From Chelydra serpentina (lineage: Eukaryota; Chordata; Testudines; Chelydridae), in NCBI GenBank assembly GCA_037349315.1, contig JBAIAC010000004.1, positions 31,437,001 to 31,501,000 of the forward strand: a DNA stretch of 64,000 bases. The letters are read 5' to 3'. Under the pieces are notes generated by a model. That model made no database searches and was not told the origin of the DNA. It saw only the letters and a program-made list of their open reading frames with translations. Below are positions 12,366 to 22,787 of this stretch, in pieces. Every line of letters begins with the position of its first letter. Within the stretch, counting starts at the first letter, position 1. Position numbers and translations under genes: made by a program.

Positions 12366-12600
12366 TCAAGTATCAGAGGGGTAGCCGTGTTAGTCTGGAT
12401 CTGTAGAAGCGACAAAGGGTCCTGTGGCACCTTATAGACTAACAGAGGTATTGGAGCATAAGCTTTTGTGGGTGAATACCCACTTCATCGGATGCAAGCA
12501 GTGATCCACTGCTTGCATCCGATGAAGTGGGCATTCACCCACGAAAGCTTATGCTCCAATACCTCTGTTAGTCTATAAGGTGCCACAGGACCCTTTGTCA
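12366..12600. mobile_element. Penelope-like element terminal fragments in a 93-bp near-perfect palindrome
   Basis: The left arm (12411-12503) and right arm (12507-12599) are reverse complements over 93 bp with only two mismatches, separated by ATC. The wording (GTAGCCGTGTTAGTCTG, GGTGCCACAGGACCC, AAGCTTATGCTCC) is that of a common reptile repeat I associate with Penelope-like elements, whose terminal repeats often occur in inverted pairs. In the right arm, CCGATGA, a GTGGG/CCCAC stem and GAAA (12519-12546) follow the order of a hammerhead ribozyme core with one core change. Family assignment is from memory of the repeat, not from a search. Confidence 0.7.
12519..12556 (+). ncRNA. Degenerate hammerhead-ribozyme-like motif
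   Basis: The order is CCGATGA (12519-12525), one A, stem II GTGGG (12527-12531), loop CATTCA, CCCAC (12538-12542), GAAA (12543-12546), a very short stem III (GC-TTAT-GC) and then TC, a permitted cleavage dinucleotide. The canonical core is CUGAUGA, so position U4 is replaced by C, which should weaken or abolish cleavage. Minimal hammerheads are known from Penelope-like retroelements. A mirror copy lies on the - strand in the left arm, with GAAA changed to CAAA-type wording by a C-to-T change. Confidence 0.5.
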
Positions 12601-13700
12601 CCATTCTAGAGTGATTCTCTGAGATGACTATAGTATGCAGCGCCTTAACTGAAAGATGTCTTCCAGGTAGATGTGAAAGAAGACTTGCCTACAGGTAGTG
12701 GCATATGAATGGGGAACGCGGTTTTGCATATAAAAAAGTTATTTGAGGGTACCAAAAAATGTCCCTTTTTAAAAACCATATTTCTGAATGTTTCACTTTT
12801 CACTATGGCAACTAGATTTCTTAAAATCCCAAGATCGCAGACTGCTAAAATGTGTTCAGCATAGTGTCAGCTAGTATGTTTGGTAGCAACCATGTTCAGC
12901 ATGGTACAATCTTGACTACGGTTGTCAAGAATCATGTTAGCTGACATGATGACGGAGGTCAGTTTAGAATAGTCTCCTATACAGTGCCTAGCAACACAAT
13001 TATTGAAAACCATGCATAGACATGGGGATAAATTGTTCACAGAGAAGGCCTAAGTGTGGGGAGGATAGAAGGGGAAGATGATTAAAATAACTTCTGGGGC
13101 TACAGACTAAGCGGTGGGAACATTCACCCTCTGCATATACAATTGATGTGAATGATTGCACCCCTGTGTTGGCAGGGCAGTTGTTATGTGTGTGTATAAA
13201 GGGGTGGGTTTGAGGAGGAAGCAGGGTCCAGGAGACATACAGCAGCTGCTGAGTTGCTCCCCATCCTGCAGGTGTTAATACTTCCATAACAAAGCAGATC
13301 TTGTGGATGGCTGTGTTGTGTGGGCAGCTAGTGGCAGAAGGGGAAGAGTCTCTTGAATGCAATTTTGGCCAGAGGCAGTCACTGATATTAATGGCCTTGT
13401 CTGTGCTAAAGTACAACTGTTTTTGTAATCGGTTCTTGACGCTCTGATCTGACTGGGTTACCCCAAACACTGTGGAAGTGTGTCCAGGCAGCAGCTTTTC
13501 TTTCAAAACCCAACTTGTGTGTTAACCATGTGTGTGTGTCTACAGCATGTGCCATGACTGCAGACTCAGTGCAGTTCTTCCACACAAAGGCGTTGTGCAC
13601 TCCAGGGGCACTTCATCACTGCAACAGTTATTAGCTTGAATTAGGCTAGCTTGAACTCCAGTGTACTGTCTCGACTCTCGAGTGAGACAGAAACCACCCT
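12601..13700. other. Intergenic, no gene seen
   Basis: There is a 168-codon open frame on the - strand (13000-13506), but it has no domain, no splice context and no repeat identity that I can recognise. I treat it as chance. Confidence 0.5.
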
Positions 13701-13719
13701 GTGAAACACTTGAGCTACT

Positions 13720-16156
13720 CAGAGTGATTGAATTAGCAGCACAGAGCCATTGGATTAGGGATGACTTTAATCACCCCGATATTTGCTGGGAGAGTAATAC
13801 AGCGGTGCACAGAGAATCCAGGAAATGTTTTGGAACATGTAGGGGACAATTTCCTGGTGCAAGTGCTGGAGGAACCAACTAGGGGAAAAGCTCTTCTTGA
13901 CCTGCTGCTCACAAACAGGGAAGAAATAGTAGAGGAAGCAATAGTGGATGGGAACCTGGGAGGCACTGACCATGAGATGGTTGAGTTCAGGATCCTGACA
14001 CAAGGAAGAAAGGAGAGCAGTAGAATACAGACCCTGGACTTCAGAAAAGCAGACTTTGACTCCCTCAGGGAACTGATGGGCAAGGTCCCCTGGGAGAATA
14101 ACATGAGTGGGAAAAGAGTCGAGGAAAGCTGGCTGTATTTTAAAGAATCCTTATTGAGGTTGCAGGAACAAACCATCCCAATGTGTAGAAAGAAAAGTAA
14201 ATATGGCAGGCGACCAGCTTGGCTTAACAGTGAAATCCTTGCTCGTCTTAAACACAAAAAAGCAGCTTACAAGAAGTGGAAGATTGGACAAAAGACCAGA
14301 GAGGAGTATAAAAGTATTGTTCAGGCATGCAGGAGTGAAATTAGGAAGGCCAAATCACACTTGGAGTTGCAGCTAGCCGGAGATGTCAGGAGTAACAAGA
14401 AGGGTTTCTTCAGGTATGTTAGCAAGAAGAAGAAAGTCAAGGAAAGTGTGGGCCCCTTGCTGAATAAGGGAGGGAACTTAGTGGCAGAGGACGTGGAGAA
14501 AGCTAGTGTGCTCAATGCTTTTTTTGCCTCTGTCTTCCCGAACAAGGTCAGCTCCCACACGGCTGCACTCCACAGCACGGTATGGGGAGGAGGTGACCAG
14601 CCCTCTGTGGAGAAAGAAGTAGCTTGGGACTATTTAGAAAAGCTGGACAAGCACAAGTCCATGGGGCCGGATGCACTGAATGCATCCGAGGGTGCTAAAG
14701 GAGTTGGCCAAAGTGATTGCAGAGCCATTGGCCATTATCTTTGAAAAATCATGGCAATCGGGGGAGCTCCCGGATGACTGGAAAAAAGCTAATGTAGTGC
14801 CCATCTTTAAAAAAGGGAAGAAGGAAGATCTGGGGAACTACAGGCCAGTCAGTCTCACCTCAGTCCCTGGAAAAATCATGGAACAGGTCCTCAAGGAATC
14901 AATTCTGAACCACTTAAAGGAGAGGAAAGTGATCAGGAACAGTCAGCATGGATTCACCAAGTGCAAGTCATGCCTGACTAACCTAATTGCCTTCTATGAT
15001 GAGATAACTGGCTCTGTGGATGAGGGGAAAGCAGTGGATGTGCTATTTCTTGACTTTAGCAAAGCTTTTGATACAGTCTCCCACAGTATTCTTGCCAGCA
15101 AGTTAAAGAAGTATGGGCTGGATGAATGGACAGTAAGGTGGATAGAAAACGGGTAGTGATCAATGGCTCCATGTCTAGTTGGCAGCCGGTATCAAGTGGA
15201 GTGCCCCCCGGTGCTGGGGCCGATTTTGTTTAATATCTTCATTAATGATCTGGAGGATGGTGTGGACTGCACCTTTAGCAAGTTTGCAGATGACACTAAA
15301 CTGGGAGGCGAGGAGTGGTTGATACGCTGGAGGGTAGGGATAGGATACAGGGGGACCTATACAAATTAGAGGATTGGGCCAAAAGAAATATGATGAGGTT
15401 CAACAAGGACAAGTGCAGAGTCCTGCACTTAGGACGGAAGAATCCCATGCACTGCTACAGGCTAGGGACCGAATGACTGGGCAGCATTTCTGCAGAAAAG
15501 GACCTAGGGGTTACAGTGGACGAAAAGCTGAATATGAGTCAACAGTGTGCCCTTGTTGCCAAGAAGGCTAATGGCATTTTGGGTTGTATAAGTAGGGGCA
15601 TTTCCAGCAGATCGAGGGATGTTATCATTCCCCTCTATTCAGCACTGGTGAGGCCTCATCTGGAGTACTGTGTCCAGTTTTGGGCCCCACACTACAAGAA
15701 GGATGTGGAAAAATTGGAAAGAGTTCAGCGGAGGGCAACAAAAATGATTAGGGGGCTGGAGCACATGACTTATGAGGAGAGGCTGAGGGAACTGGGATTG
15801 TTTAGCCTGCAGAAGAGAAGAATGAGGGGGGATTTGATAGCTGCTTTCAACTACCTGAAAGGGGGTTCCAAAGAGGATGGATCTAGACTGTTCTCAGTGG
15901 TAGAAGATGACAAAACAAGGAGTAATGGCCTCAAGTTGCAGAGGGGTAGGTTTAGGCTGGGTATTAGGAAAAACTTTTTCACTAGTAGGGAGGTGGTAGA
16001 TTCTCGTTCCTTAGAGGTTTTTAAGGTCAGGCTTGACAAAGCCCTGGCTGGGATGATTTAGTTGGGGTTGGTCCTGCTTTGAGCAGGGGGTTGGACTAGA
16101 TGACCTCCTGAGGTCCCTTCCAACCCTGAGATTCTATGATTCTATGTGTTGCTGTG
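13720..16156 (+). mobile_element. 5'-truncated CR1 LINE, 2.4 kb, with apparent 12-bp target duplication
   Basis: The element begins inside the endonuclease region of ORF2 and runs through reverse transcriptase to a complete 3' UTR. The UTR holds GGTTGGACTAGATGACCTCC and ends in two ATTCTATG repeats (to about 16146). The same 12-mer, ACTTGAGCTACT, flanks it at 13708-13719 and 16157-16168. Ten bases between the ATTCTATG tail and the right copy are unexplained. CR1 usually makes no or very short target duplications, so this match is notable but could be coincidence. Confidence 0.9.
13735..16061 (+). pseudogene. CR1 ORF2 remnant: endonuclease C-terminal part plus reverse transcriptase
   Basis: Active CR1 ORF2 is an APE-type endonuclease joined to a reverse transcriptase and copies element RNA at a nicked target. 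Visible pieces in order: FNHPDICW in one frame (about 13761-13795), then after a frameshift near 13815 LDLLLTNREE and DHEMVEF (endonuclease end); the linker to about 14744; the reverse transcriptase start ([39 protein letters not shown]) at 14680-15156; after a stop, [14 protein letters not shown] and the catalytic FADDTKL (15163-15310); then after further frameshifts the C-terminal [20 protein letters not shown] region (15516-16061). The first 240 or so residues of a full ORF2, including part of the endonuclease, are missing. Frameshifts and stops make it inactive. Confidence 0.9.
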
Positions 16157-16169
16157 ACTTGAGCTACTG

Positions 16170-16900
16170 CATCCCCAGTGCATTACTGACTATATCTAGT
16201 GAGTTTCTTTCAACCTCTCTGCCCAGAGGCAGCTCTGGGCATAGGGAAGGCAGACAGCCTAGGGAGGCAGCTTTCTGAGAGCCACGCATGGTGGGACCTC
16301 CCTGGTTTCCTTCCATTGGTGGTGGCAGGGGATGAGAATGGTGCGGCTACCTGGGAGATGGGATGGCCACCAGCTGGGGCTCAAAGGAGCAGAAAGTGGC
16401 CTCCAACTGAGGTGCTAGGGAAGTTCTCCCGCCTGCTCCTGAGACCCCAGCCACTCCGTGCCCCCACCACAAGTGAGATTGTGGCTGTGGCTGAGGCACT
16501 GAGCAGCTAGGGGTTGCTCCTGGTGACACTGCATGCGCTGCTGTTGCTTCAGCTCCATCTTGGCACTCAACCCACAACTCCTACTCCATGCCTGTCACTG
16601 TGGTCCCTGCCCTGTGCTATGGATCTGACAGGAAGGGGCTCATCCAGAAAGATATGGGGGCAGAGTGGGAGCCCGGTGGGGGGTTGCTAGGGGCTGGTTT
16701 GTGAGTGTGGCATCTTGGGGGCCAGATGGTGTGTGTGGGCTGAGCTGGGGCGCGGGCAGCATTGCAGTGTGGGGAGGCTGGGGTGTGTTTGAAATGAGTG
16801 GCTCCAGCCGGGGGTGAAGGACCCCAGTCCTGGGGGGTGAAAGATAAGGAGGGGAGAAGGGTGTGTGGGTGCCTCTTGCGAACTTCTAAGGGGGTAGGAA
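16170..16900. other. Upstream flank of ARHGAP42, GC-rich, no gene seen
   Basis: Composition rises in G and C toward the promoter. Open frames of 100-210 codons occur on both strands (for example 16617-17252 on -), but they follow from GC richness, overlap each other, and show no domains. Confidence 0.5.
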
Positions 16901-17728
16901 AAGGGCAGCACACTGAAGTTTTGTCTAGGGTGGTGGATTGGCTTGAGGAGCCTCTGTCCTGGAAACCCAGCCCCTTCCGCACTGGGCCTGCTATCTCGAG
17001 CTTAAAGCACCCTTTACCTCGAACTACAGACTTTTTTGTAACTCGCAACATTTGCCTCCTCCCCTCCCCCATGCCGCCCTGTCCCCACCGTGTCCCGCCC
17101 CCGCTCGCTCTCCCTGCTCCCGCATGGCCAGAGGGCTCTGGAAGCGCTGGACCAGGGGCCGCAGCTCCACCGGCCACGTGGGCCCCGCTCCGCGCAGCAG
17201 CGCCCGTGTTAGGGGGACTCCAAGCGCCCTCTCGCTGCGCGGCCGGGCACACAGGCGGGCAGGGCGGGCAGGACGCCCTCGCCGCGACGGGGCGGGGACT
17301 GACTGCCCGGGCGGCGCAGCCCCCGTCCCGCCTCCCCGGCGTGTGTGCATGCTGGGCTGGGAGGAGGCTCCCCCCGGCCGGGCCAGGGGAGGCTCAGATT
17401 CAAGGAGGAGACAGAGCCGAGAGCTGCCGGAAACGTCTAAGCGGCGCGGCAGCCCGGGGGAGCCCGTAATGCCCTGGAGGAACAATGTGAGCAGCTGACA
17501 GCGACTCCGGAGCGCTGCTGTATCCGCCGCCTGCTTTGCTACGGGGCCGGGCCAGACTCAAGGGGGCCGGCTCGTGAGAGAAGCAAACTTCCCCTGGGAG
17601 AGGAGGGGGGACGCGCTTCCCTGCAAGTTCCCCTCTACTGCCCACCAAGCCCCAGCGGCTGCTCTCTGCTCAGCCTCGCCTGCCCCCCCTCCCCCAATCC
17701 CCTTGGCAGTGGGGCTGCCGCTGCTGCC

Positions 17729-17882
17729 ATGGGGCTGCCCACTCTGGAGTTCAGCGATTCCTACTTGGACAGCCCGGATTTCAGAGAGCGGCTGCAGTGT
17801 CACGAGATTGAGCTGGAGAGGACCAACAAGTTCATCAAGGAGCTGATCAAGGATGGCAGCCTGCTCATCGGGGCCCTCAGGA
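17729..17882 (+). CDS. ARHGAP42 (GRAF3) first coding exon
   Basis: Translation from the ATG gives [20 protein letters not shown] and ends ...[13 protein letters not shown] plus one base, so 51 codons and phase 1. This matches what I know of the N terminus of ARHGAP42; the paralogue ARHGAP26 differs at several of these positions. The protein is a RhoA-directed GTPase-activating protein with BAR, PH, RhoGAP and SH3 domains. It is best known in smooth muscle, where it lowers RhoA activity and contractility. This exon supplies the first helix of the BAR domain, which binds curved membranes and dimerises. The ATG lies in a GCCATGG context (good Kozak match) inside the CpG island. The reading frame runs into an in-frame stop (TAG, 17888-17890) if not spliced, which supports the donor at 17883. 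Later exons are outside the window. Confidence 0.93.
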
Positions 17883-17888
17883 GTGAGT
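17883..17888 (+). other. Splice donor of ARHGAP42 exon 1
   Basis: GTGAGT follows ...AGGA. It is a near-consensus U2-type 5' splice site, and splitting the codon after its first base fits a following exon that would complete an Asn or Ser codon. Confidence 0.88.
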
Positions 17889-18102
17889 AGGGGGCCGCGC
17901 GAGCCCCGAGAAGGGTGGAAGCGGGACAGGGCATATCTGGGGTGGGTGGGGGACTTAGGGAGAGGGGGGTGTGGGAGAAAGAGGCTTCTTTTGTTTGAAT
18001 GGCTGTAGGGAAAGGGCTCCCCTGCTGGCAGCCAAAACACAAAGTTTTCTAAAGTTTTTGTCCCCCGCCTCCTTATCTTCAGGGAGATGGATCGAAGCCG
18101 GG

Positions 18103-18163
18103 GGGTTGGACTAGATGACCTCCTGAGGTCCCTTCCAACCCTGAGATTCTATGATTCTATGAA
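18103..18163 (+). mobile_element. CR1 3'-end fragment
   Basis: Only the last 60 bases are present: GGTTGGACTAGATGACCTCC, CTTCCAACCCTGAG and two ATTCTATG repeats. It lies 220 bp from the exon 1 splice donor. Confidence 0.92.
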
Positions 18164-18241
18164 GCGTGGGGAGTGAGACCTTCAGTCTTGACTCGCATGT
18201 CATTTTGCTTGTCTTTTTGCATACCTGGTGTGTTTCTGAAG

Positions 18242-18320
18242 AGATTCATAGATTCTAGGGCTGGAAGGGACCTCGAGAGATCATAGAGTCCAGCCCCCTG
18301 CCCTCATGGCAGGACCATGC
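18242..18320 (-). mobile_element. CR1 3'-end fragment, antisense
   Basis: GATTCATAGATTCTAGGGCT at the left end, then GGAAGGGACCTCGAG and CCAGCCCCCTGCCCTCATGG, is the reverse complement of a CR1 3' UTR end of a subfamily also seen at 48474. It lies head-on to the fragment at 18103-18163. Confidence 0.9.
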
Positions 18321-18419
18321 GTTCAGCTGTGTGTGTTTTAGGAGCGGGTGTTAATTGTGCCCGGTCCAAGACCCAACTCATTCCTGAGCACACAATATTC
18401 AAGTGCTTTAAGAGCATAG

Positions 18420-18800
18420 TGACAGGTTTCAGTGTAGTAGCTGTGTTAGTCTGTGTCAGCAAAAAGCAAACAAGAAAAATACCTGTGGCACCTTAGAGAC
18501 TAACAAATTTATTTCAGCATAAGCTTTCGTGGGTTAAGAACCCACTTCATCGGATGCATGGAATGGAACATACAGTAATCAGATATTTATACATTCAGAG
18601 AAACATGAAAAGGTGGGAGTGTCTATATCAATGTTAAGAGGCTAATTAATTGAAAGGCACTGTTATCAGTAGAAACTTTTGAAGTGATAATCAACATGGC
18701 CCATTACATTACAGACAGTTGACACAAAGGTGTTAAGAGTTTTTTAAGGAGGGGAAATAAATTCAATTAACGTAATGACCGAGCCACCCACGGTCAATAT
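18420..18800 (-). mobile_element. Penelope-like element terminal fragment
   Basis: The wording GTGTTAGTCTGTGTCAGC, GGCACCTTAGAGACTAAC and GCATAAGCTTTCGTGGG shows the same family as the palindrome at 12411-12599, followed by about 250 bp of further element sequence. On the - strand it holds a hammerhead-like core (CCGATGA, GTGGG stem, CCCAC, GAAA; + strand positions about 18525-18556) with the U4-to-C change and TG instead of a TH cleavage pair, so no activity is expected. Confidence 0.7.
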
Positions 18801-20077
18801 TCAAGAGCATAGTGACACTTTAGATAACAATATGATTCCTTTGATAATCAACGCTGCATCGATGTGCCCATGTAGTATGTATTTTCACGTGTGCAGCTGT
18901 TAAACATACATGGTAAGGATGCCATGAGGGAAATCTTCCCAGCAAGTGAGGGGAATAAGTCCCACATGGGACTTTCCCCACTTTCTCAGTAATTGCATTC
19001 ATCACTAACTAACTGGTATCTTGAAGTGGTGGTTCTAAACAATGATGGAAAAATTTCATGTTAAATGGCCAAAGCAACAAATTGAATTTTTAATGGATTT
19101 GGGTGTGAGAGAGTATTTGTACCTTTTCTGGTTTTGTTGTATATTAGTGGATGTTTGTTTTTTAAATGAAAGTTGTATAGCTTTTTGACTTTAACATTAC
19201 TCATTCCTTCACTATCTTCCTAAACACAGTTAACTAAATAGCTTAATGTTCCACTTCCCTTGAAGTTCCGGTACTTTCATTGAGTGGTGAAGGGGGCTCT
19301 TAATGTGTTCTGGGAAATGGGCCTCTTGCTCGAGTTGAGTCTCATGAATGTAAAGGGAACATAAAATATTATTTTGGAGTTACTGCTTCCAATTTGCACC
19401 TTTCACCCCTTCTAGCTATTGTCATCCACTTCTTATCATTTAGTCAGACTGGATGATGATCCCTTTTTCCTGTTGATCAGACATACAGTATTTGGTCAGA
19501 GCTATTACTTGACCAGAGGAGGTGGTGATGACATACAATTTCTCTTGCTATTTCCTTGGTTGTTAAACGTTGCATATCTCCACCATAATGTGCTACGTCT
19601 TCACATACATTTTTCTCAAAATGATTATTTAATACTAATAAAAGTGAGTGTTAGCAGTATCACTGAGCCTGGCAGGCTGTGAGCAGGTGTTACAACAAGT
19701 TCCCTACACATCTGTACTAATAAACCTCACTGTTTCTTGTGCTATGACATTTGCCTCATTGCTCGGAACAGGATTCGAACTTGCAAGTATTCTAGGTGGG
19801 CAACAGTGTTATTGACAATTTTCACTGCTCATTATAGGTATAATATAGGTAAGGTATTTGTATTTGTTTTATTTATATAATCAGAGACTTTGGTGATATG
19901 TGCATATAAACCTAGATACACTTGGACACATATCTACTCTCGGAATTAGCTTGGGTCTAAGCACGTAATTTTATGCAAGTACAAACTGAATTAAATGTTC
20001 AGCTGTACCTAGTACCTGAAGTGCATATCCTCAAACTCTCAGATCTTTGTTTATGTAGAAAATGTGCAGGTATATAT

Positions 20078-20735
20078 AAGAACGGCCATACTGGGTCAGA
20101 CCAAAGGTCCGTCAAATCCAATATCCTGTCTTCCAACAGTGACCAATGCCAGGTGCCCCAGAGGGAATGAACAGAACAGGTAATCATCAAGTGATCCATC
20201 CTCTGTCGCCCATTCCCAGTTTCTGGCAAACAGAGGCAAGGGAAACCATCCCTGCCCATCCTGGCTAATAGCCATTGATGGACCTATCCTCCATGAACTC
20301 ATCTAGTTCCTTTTTGAACCCTGTTATAGTCTTGGCCTTCACAACATCCTCTGGTAAGGAGTTCTACTGGTGCGTTGTGTGAAAAAATACTTCCTTTTGT
20401 TTGTTTTAAATCTGCTGCCTATTAATTTCATTTGGTGCCCCCTAGCTCTTGTGTTATGAGGAGGAAATAACACTTCCTTACCTACTTTCTCCACACCAGT
20501 CATGATTTTATCGACTTTTATCATATCACCCCTTAGTCATCTCTTTTCCAAGCTGAAAATCCCAGTCTGATTAATTGCTCCTCACATGAAAGCCGTTCCA
20601 TACCCCTAATAATTTTTGTTGTCCTTTTCTGAACCTTTTCCAATTCCAATATATCTTTTTTGAGATGGGGCGACCACATCTGCACGTATTATTCAAGATG
20701 CGGGCTCACCATGGATTTATATAGATTTACCATGT
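20078..20735 (-). mobile_element. CR1 3' part, antisense (TTCTTATG-tail subfamily)
   Basis: The left end reads AAGAACGGCCATACTGGGTC, the reverse complement of this subfamily's 3' end, and the right end is in the ORF2 C-terminal coding region near ATGGATTTATATAGA. Stops and indels disrupt the frame. The 5' end is truncated. Confidence 0.92.
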
Positions 20736-20895
20736 ACCATGTACAGTATAGCCAGGAACTTTGATGCTACAGATTAGCTAAAGCTTGTTTAATTAGTTTG
20801 ATTTTAGATTTTGTCTGTGTTTAAAACAGGAGATTTCAAAGAAATCACCTGTCATAAACTTCAAATACCCTTAAACCAAGAGAGAGAAAAAGTTC

Positions 20896-21067
20896 ATAGA
20901 ATATCAAGATTGGAAGGGACCTTAGGAGGTCATCTAGTCCAACTCCCTGCTCAAAGCAGGACCAATCCCCAATTTTTGCCTCAGATCCCTAAATGGCCCC
21001 CCTCAAGGATTGAACTCACAACCCTGGGTTTAGCAGGCCAATGCTCAACCCACTGAGCTATCCCTCC
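20896..21067 (-). mobile_element. Turtle tRNA-derived SINE with CR1-type tail
   Basis: Read on the - strand, a tRNA-like head begins GGGAGGGATAGCTCAGTGG (A box) and continues through a CCTGCTAAACC anticodon-arm region and a B box around GTGAGTTCAATCC. A linker (GGGATCTGAGGCAAAAATTG) and a tail nearly identical to the CR1 3' end (GGTTGGACTAGATGACCTCC, ATATTCTATG) follow. SINEs with this design are copied by CR1 reverse transcriptase, which recognises the shared tail. It is full-length in appearance. Confidence 0.92.
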
Positions 21068-21394
21068 CCTCTGCTTGCATGACTCCTTGTAAGTATGTAC
21101 GTTTTTTTTCTTTTCTCTTTATATGACTTTGACACAATTATATAGATAGCTGTTAAAACCAAACTGGCCCTGATCCTGTGTGGTGTTGAGCATGTACAAC
21201 TTTTCTTATCAGTGGGTGCTTAGTGCTTTTCTGAGCCAGATTAATTTGTGTTCACATCTGGAATTGACAGACGCTTTGCTGCTTGTTTTAAAACTAAATA
21301 AAATATGAACAAGAAATTTCTTCTTAACTGGTAACCTTAAGGGGGTAGAAGTGGAGGTGAGTATGTGTGAATAGTGTTAATTGGACACTCTAAT

Positions 21395-21482
21395 TTAGGT
21401 CCCAATCTTGCAAACACTTATATGTGTTAAACTTCACACATGTGAGTAGTCCCATTCAGTTCAGTGCTTGCAGGATTGATAA
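21395..21482. mobile_element. Short foldback MITE relic
   Basis: CCCAATCTTGCAAACACTTA at the left and TGCTTGCAGGATTG at the right are inverted relative to each other, with CACATGTGAGTAGTCCC inside. It resembles a widespread amniote palindromic MITE in decayed form. Confidence 0.5.
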
Positions 21483-22787
21483 CTTAACCTCAACCACTTT
21501 CCCATTCTCTGGGCGAAAAAAACAGTTCTATGATGATTAAAATTATTTGTGCTGCAAGTCTTAATTCGCTCAAGAGCCTCATTTAAGAATTTCCTTCTTG
21601 TTTGACATCACTCGTTTTATTGTACATACGCTATTCTGAAGTGCTCATTGCTTAGTACTGCTGAGTCCTCGAAAGCTGAGATCTTTTATTTTCTAGAAAG
21701 AACTACCACTCTCCGCCCGGCTCTGTTCAAACAGCTTTCTGTTAGTGATCAGATACAGATATTTGACTCCAGGAGAGTAATGCCAGGGTAACTTATAGCA
21801 AGGTGACTTGAGAAGTGTCTGTGTTTATCACTGACTATGGGAAAAAAATGAGAAATTTGTTATAGTACCCCATGGGAGGATTTTGGTATAAAGAAGTACT
21901 GCAAAAACACCATCACTGCTCTGGCAAGTAGCAGCAGTTTACAAGAACTAAAGTTCTCATGTAGAAGGAATATTTGTTAGAGGTCTTTTGGCTTGTTTAT
22001 ATGCTTTAACTATTCTATCTTAGCTTCTAAAATCAATGCAGTGCTATAGCAAGGCTGTTTTGTTTGAGTTGGAAAATCTAATCAAACACCTGAGTAAATA
22101 ATTAATATAATGACGGACTCTTGTGTTTTGGTCTTCAAGCCTTAACAGTCTGTTATGCAGTCTTGGAGAACTACTGTGTTCATTTACTCTATCTCACATT
22201 TCTTTGATGAACTAGTATTTATATTTTCTGATATATAGATACTCTAAGAAATTGCTTACAAGAAGAGCTGTATGAAACTCAGAAACTTTGGATTTCAAGA
22301 GTTTTAGTGAGTGTTTATGTACCTCTTTTGCATTTTGTTTAAAACTTTAAAAAGGAATTTGATTGCATATGAATCTTCATGTTGCCTTGCTGTTTAAGAG
22401 GGTCCTTTCTGGGAAGGGAGAAACTGAGCACCTGATGCGCAGCCTACTGAAGTCTATGAGAATCTTTCTACAGACTTCAAAGGGTTTTGGAGTAGGTCCT
22501 TCCATAATAAATATGTAGGAGAAACAGTGAAACTGGCGCTACTTAAATTGAAAAGACAGAGAGAAATATTGCTTTTTCTAATTTTCCAATTATCTGAATC
22601 CTAGATGTTGTAACTCTAGGTATACAATTTTCAGATGGAAATAAAAGTTGTTGAGTCCTTTCCCATGGTTAAAGTGGCTTGTAATGAACACTTGTCAGCA
22701 TAAATTGTAAAAATGTAGTCTTAAAAATCTCTAGCAGAATGCCCTGTATTTTGGTAAGGGTGGGATGAATGAGTTTAGTATTTAATG

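Larger units (their letters stand above)
16950..17900 (+). promoter_or_regulatory. CpG-island promoter region of ARHGAP42
   Basis: CpG density rises sharply here compared with the flanks, with CpG-rich words such as GCGCGGC, GGCCGGGC and GCCGCGACGG. A GC box (GGGGCGGGG, 17289-17297) and CCCGCCCCCGC near 17094 are candidate Sp1-family sites. No TATA box sits at a convincing position, as is usual for a CpG-island promoter. The presumed 5' untranslated region ends at the ATG at 17729; the transcription start cannot be fixed from sequence alone. Confidence 0.75.

Noticed and set aside
12519..12556. Claim of an active self-cleaving ribozyme
   Set aside because: The core has C in place of the conserved U4, so activity cannot be asserted. 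Only the structural resemblance is reported.
13000..13506. 168-codon open frame on the - strand
   Set aside because: No domain, no splice context and no related copy in the window; best read as chance.
16617..17498. Overlapping 148-223-codon open frames on both strands around the ARHGAP42 promoter
   Set aside because: They lie in GC-rich DNA that lacks stop codons by composition, overlap in several phases, and show no domains. Only the exon at 17729 has a protein I recognise.
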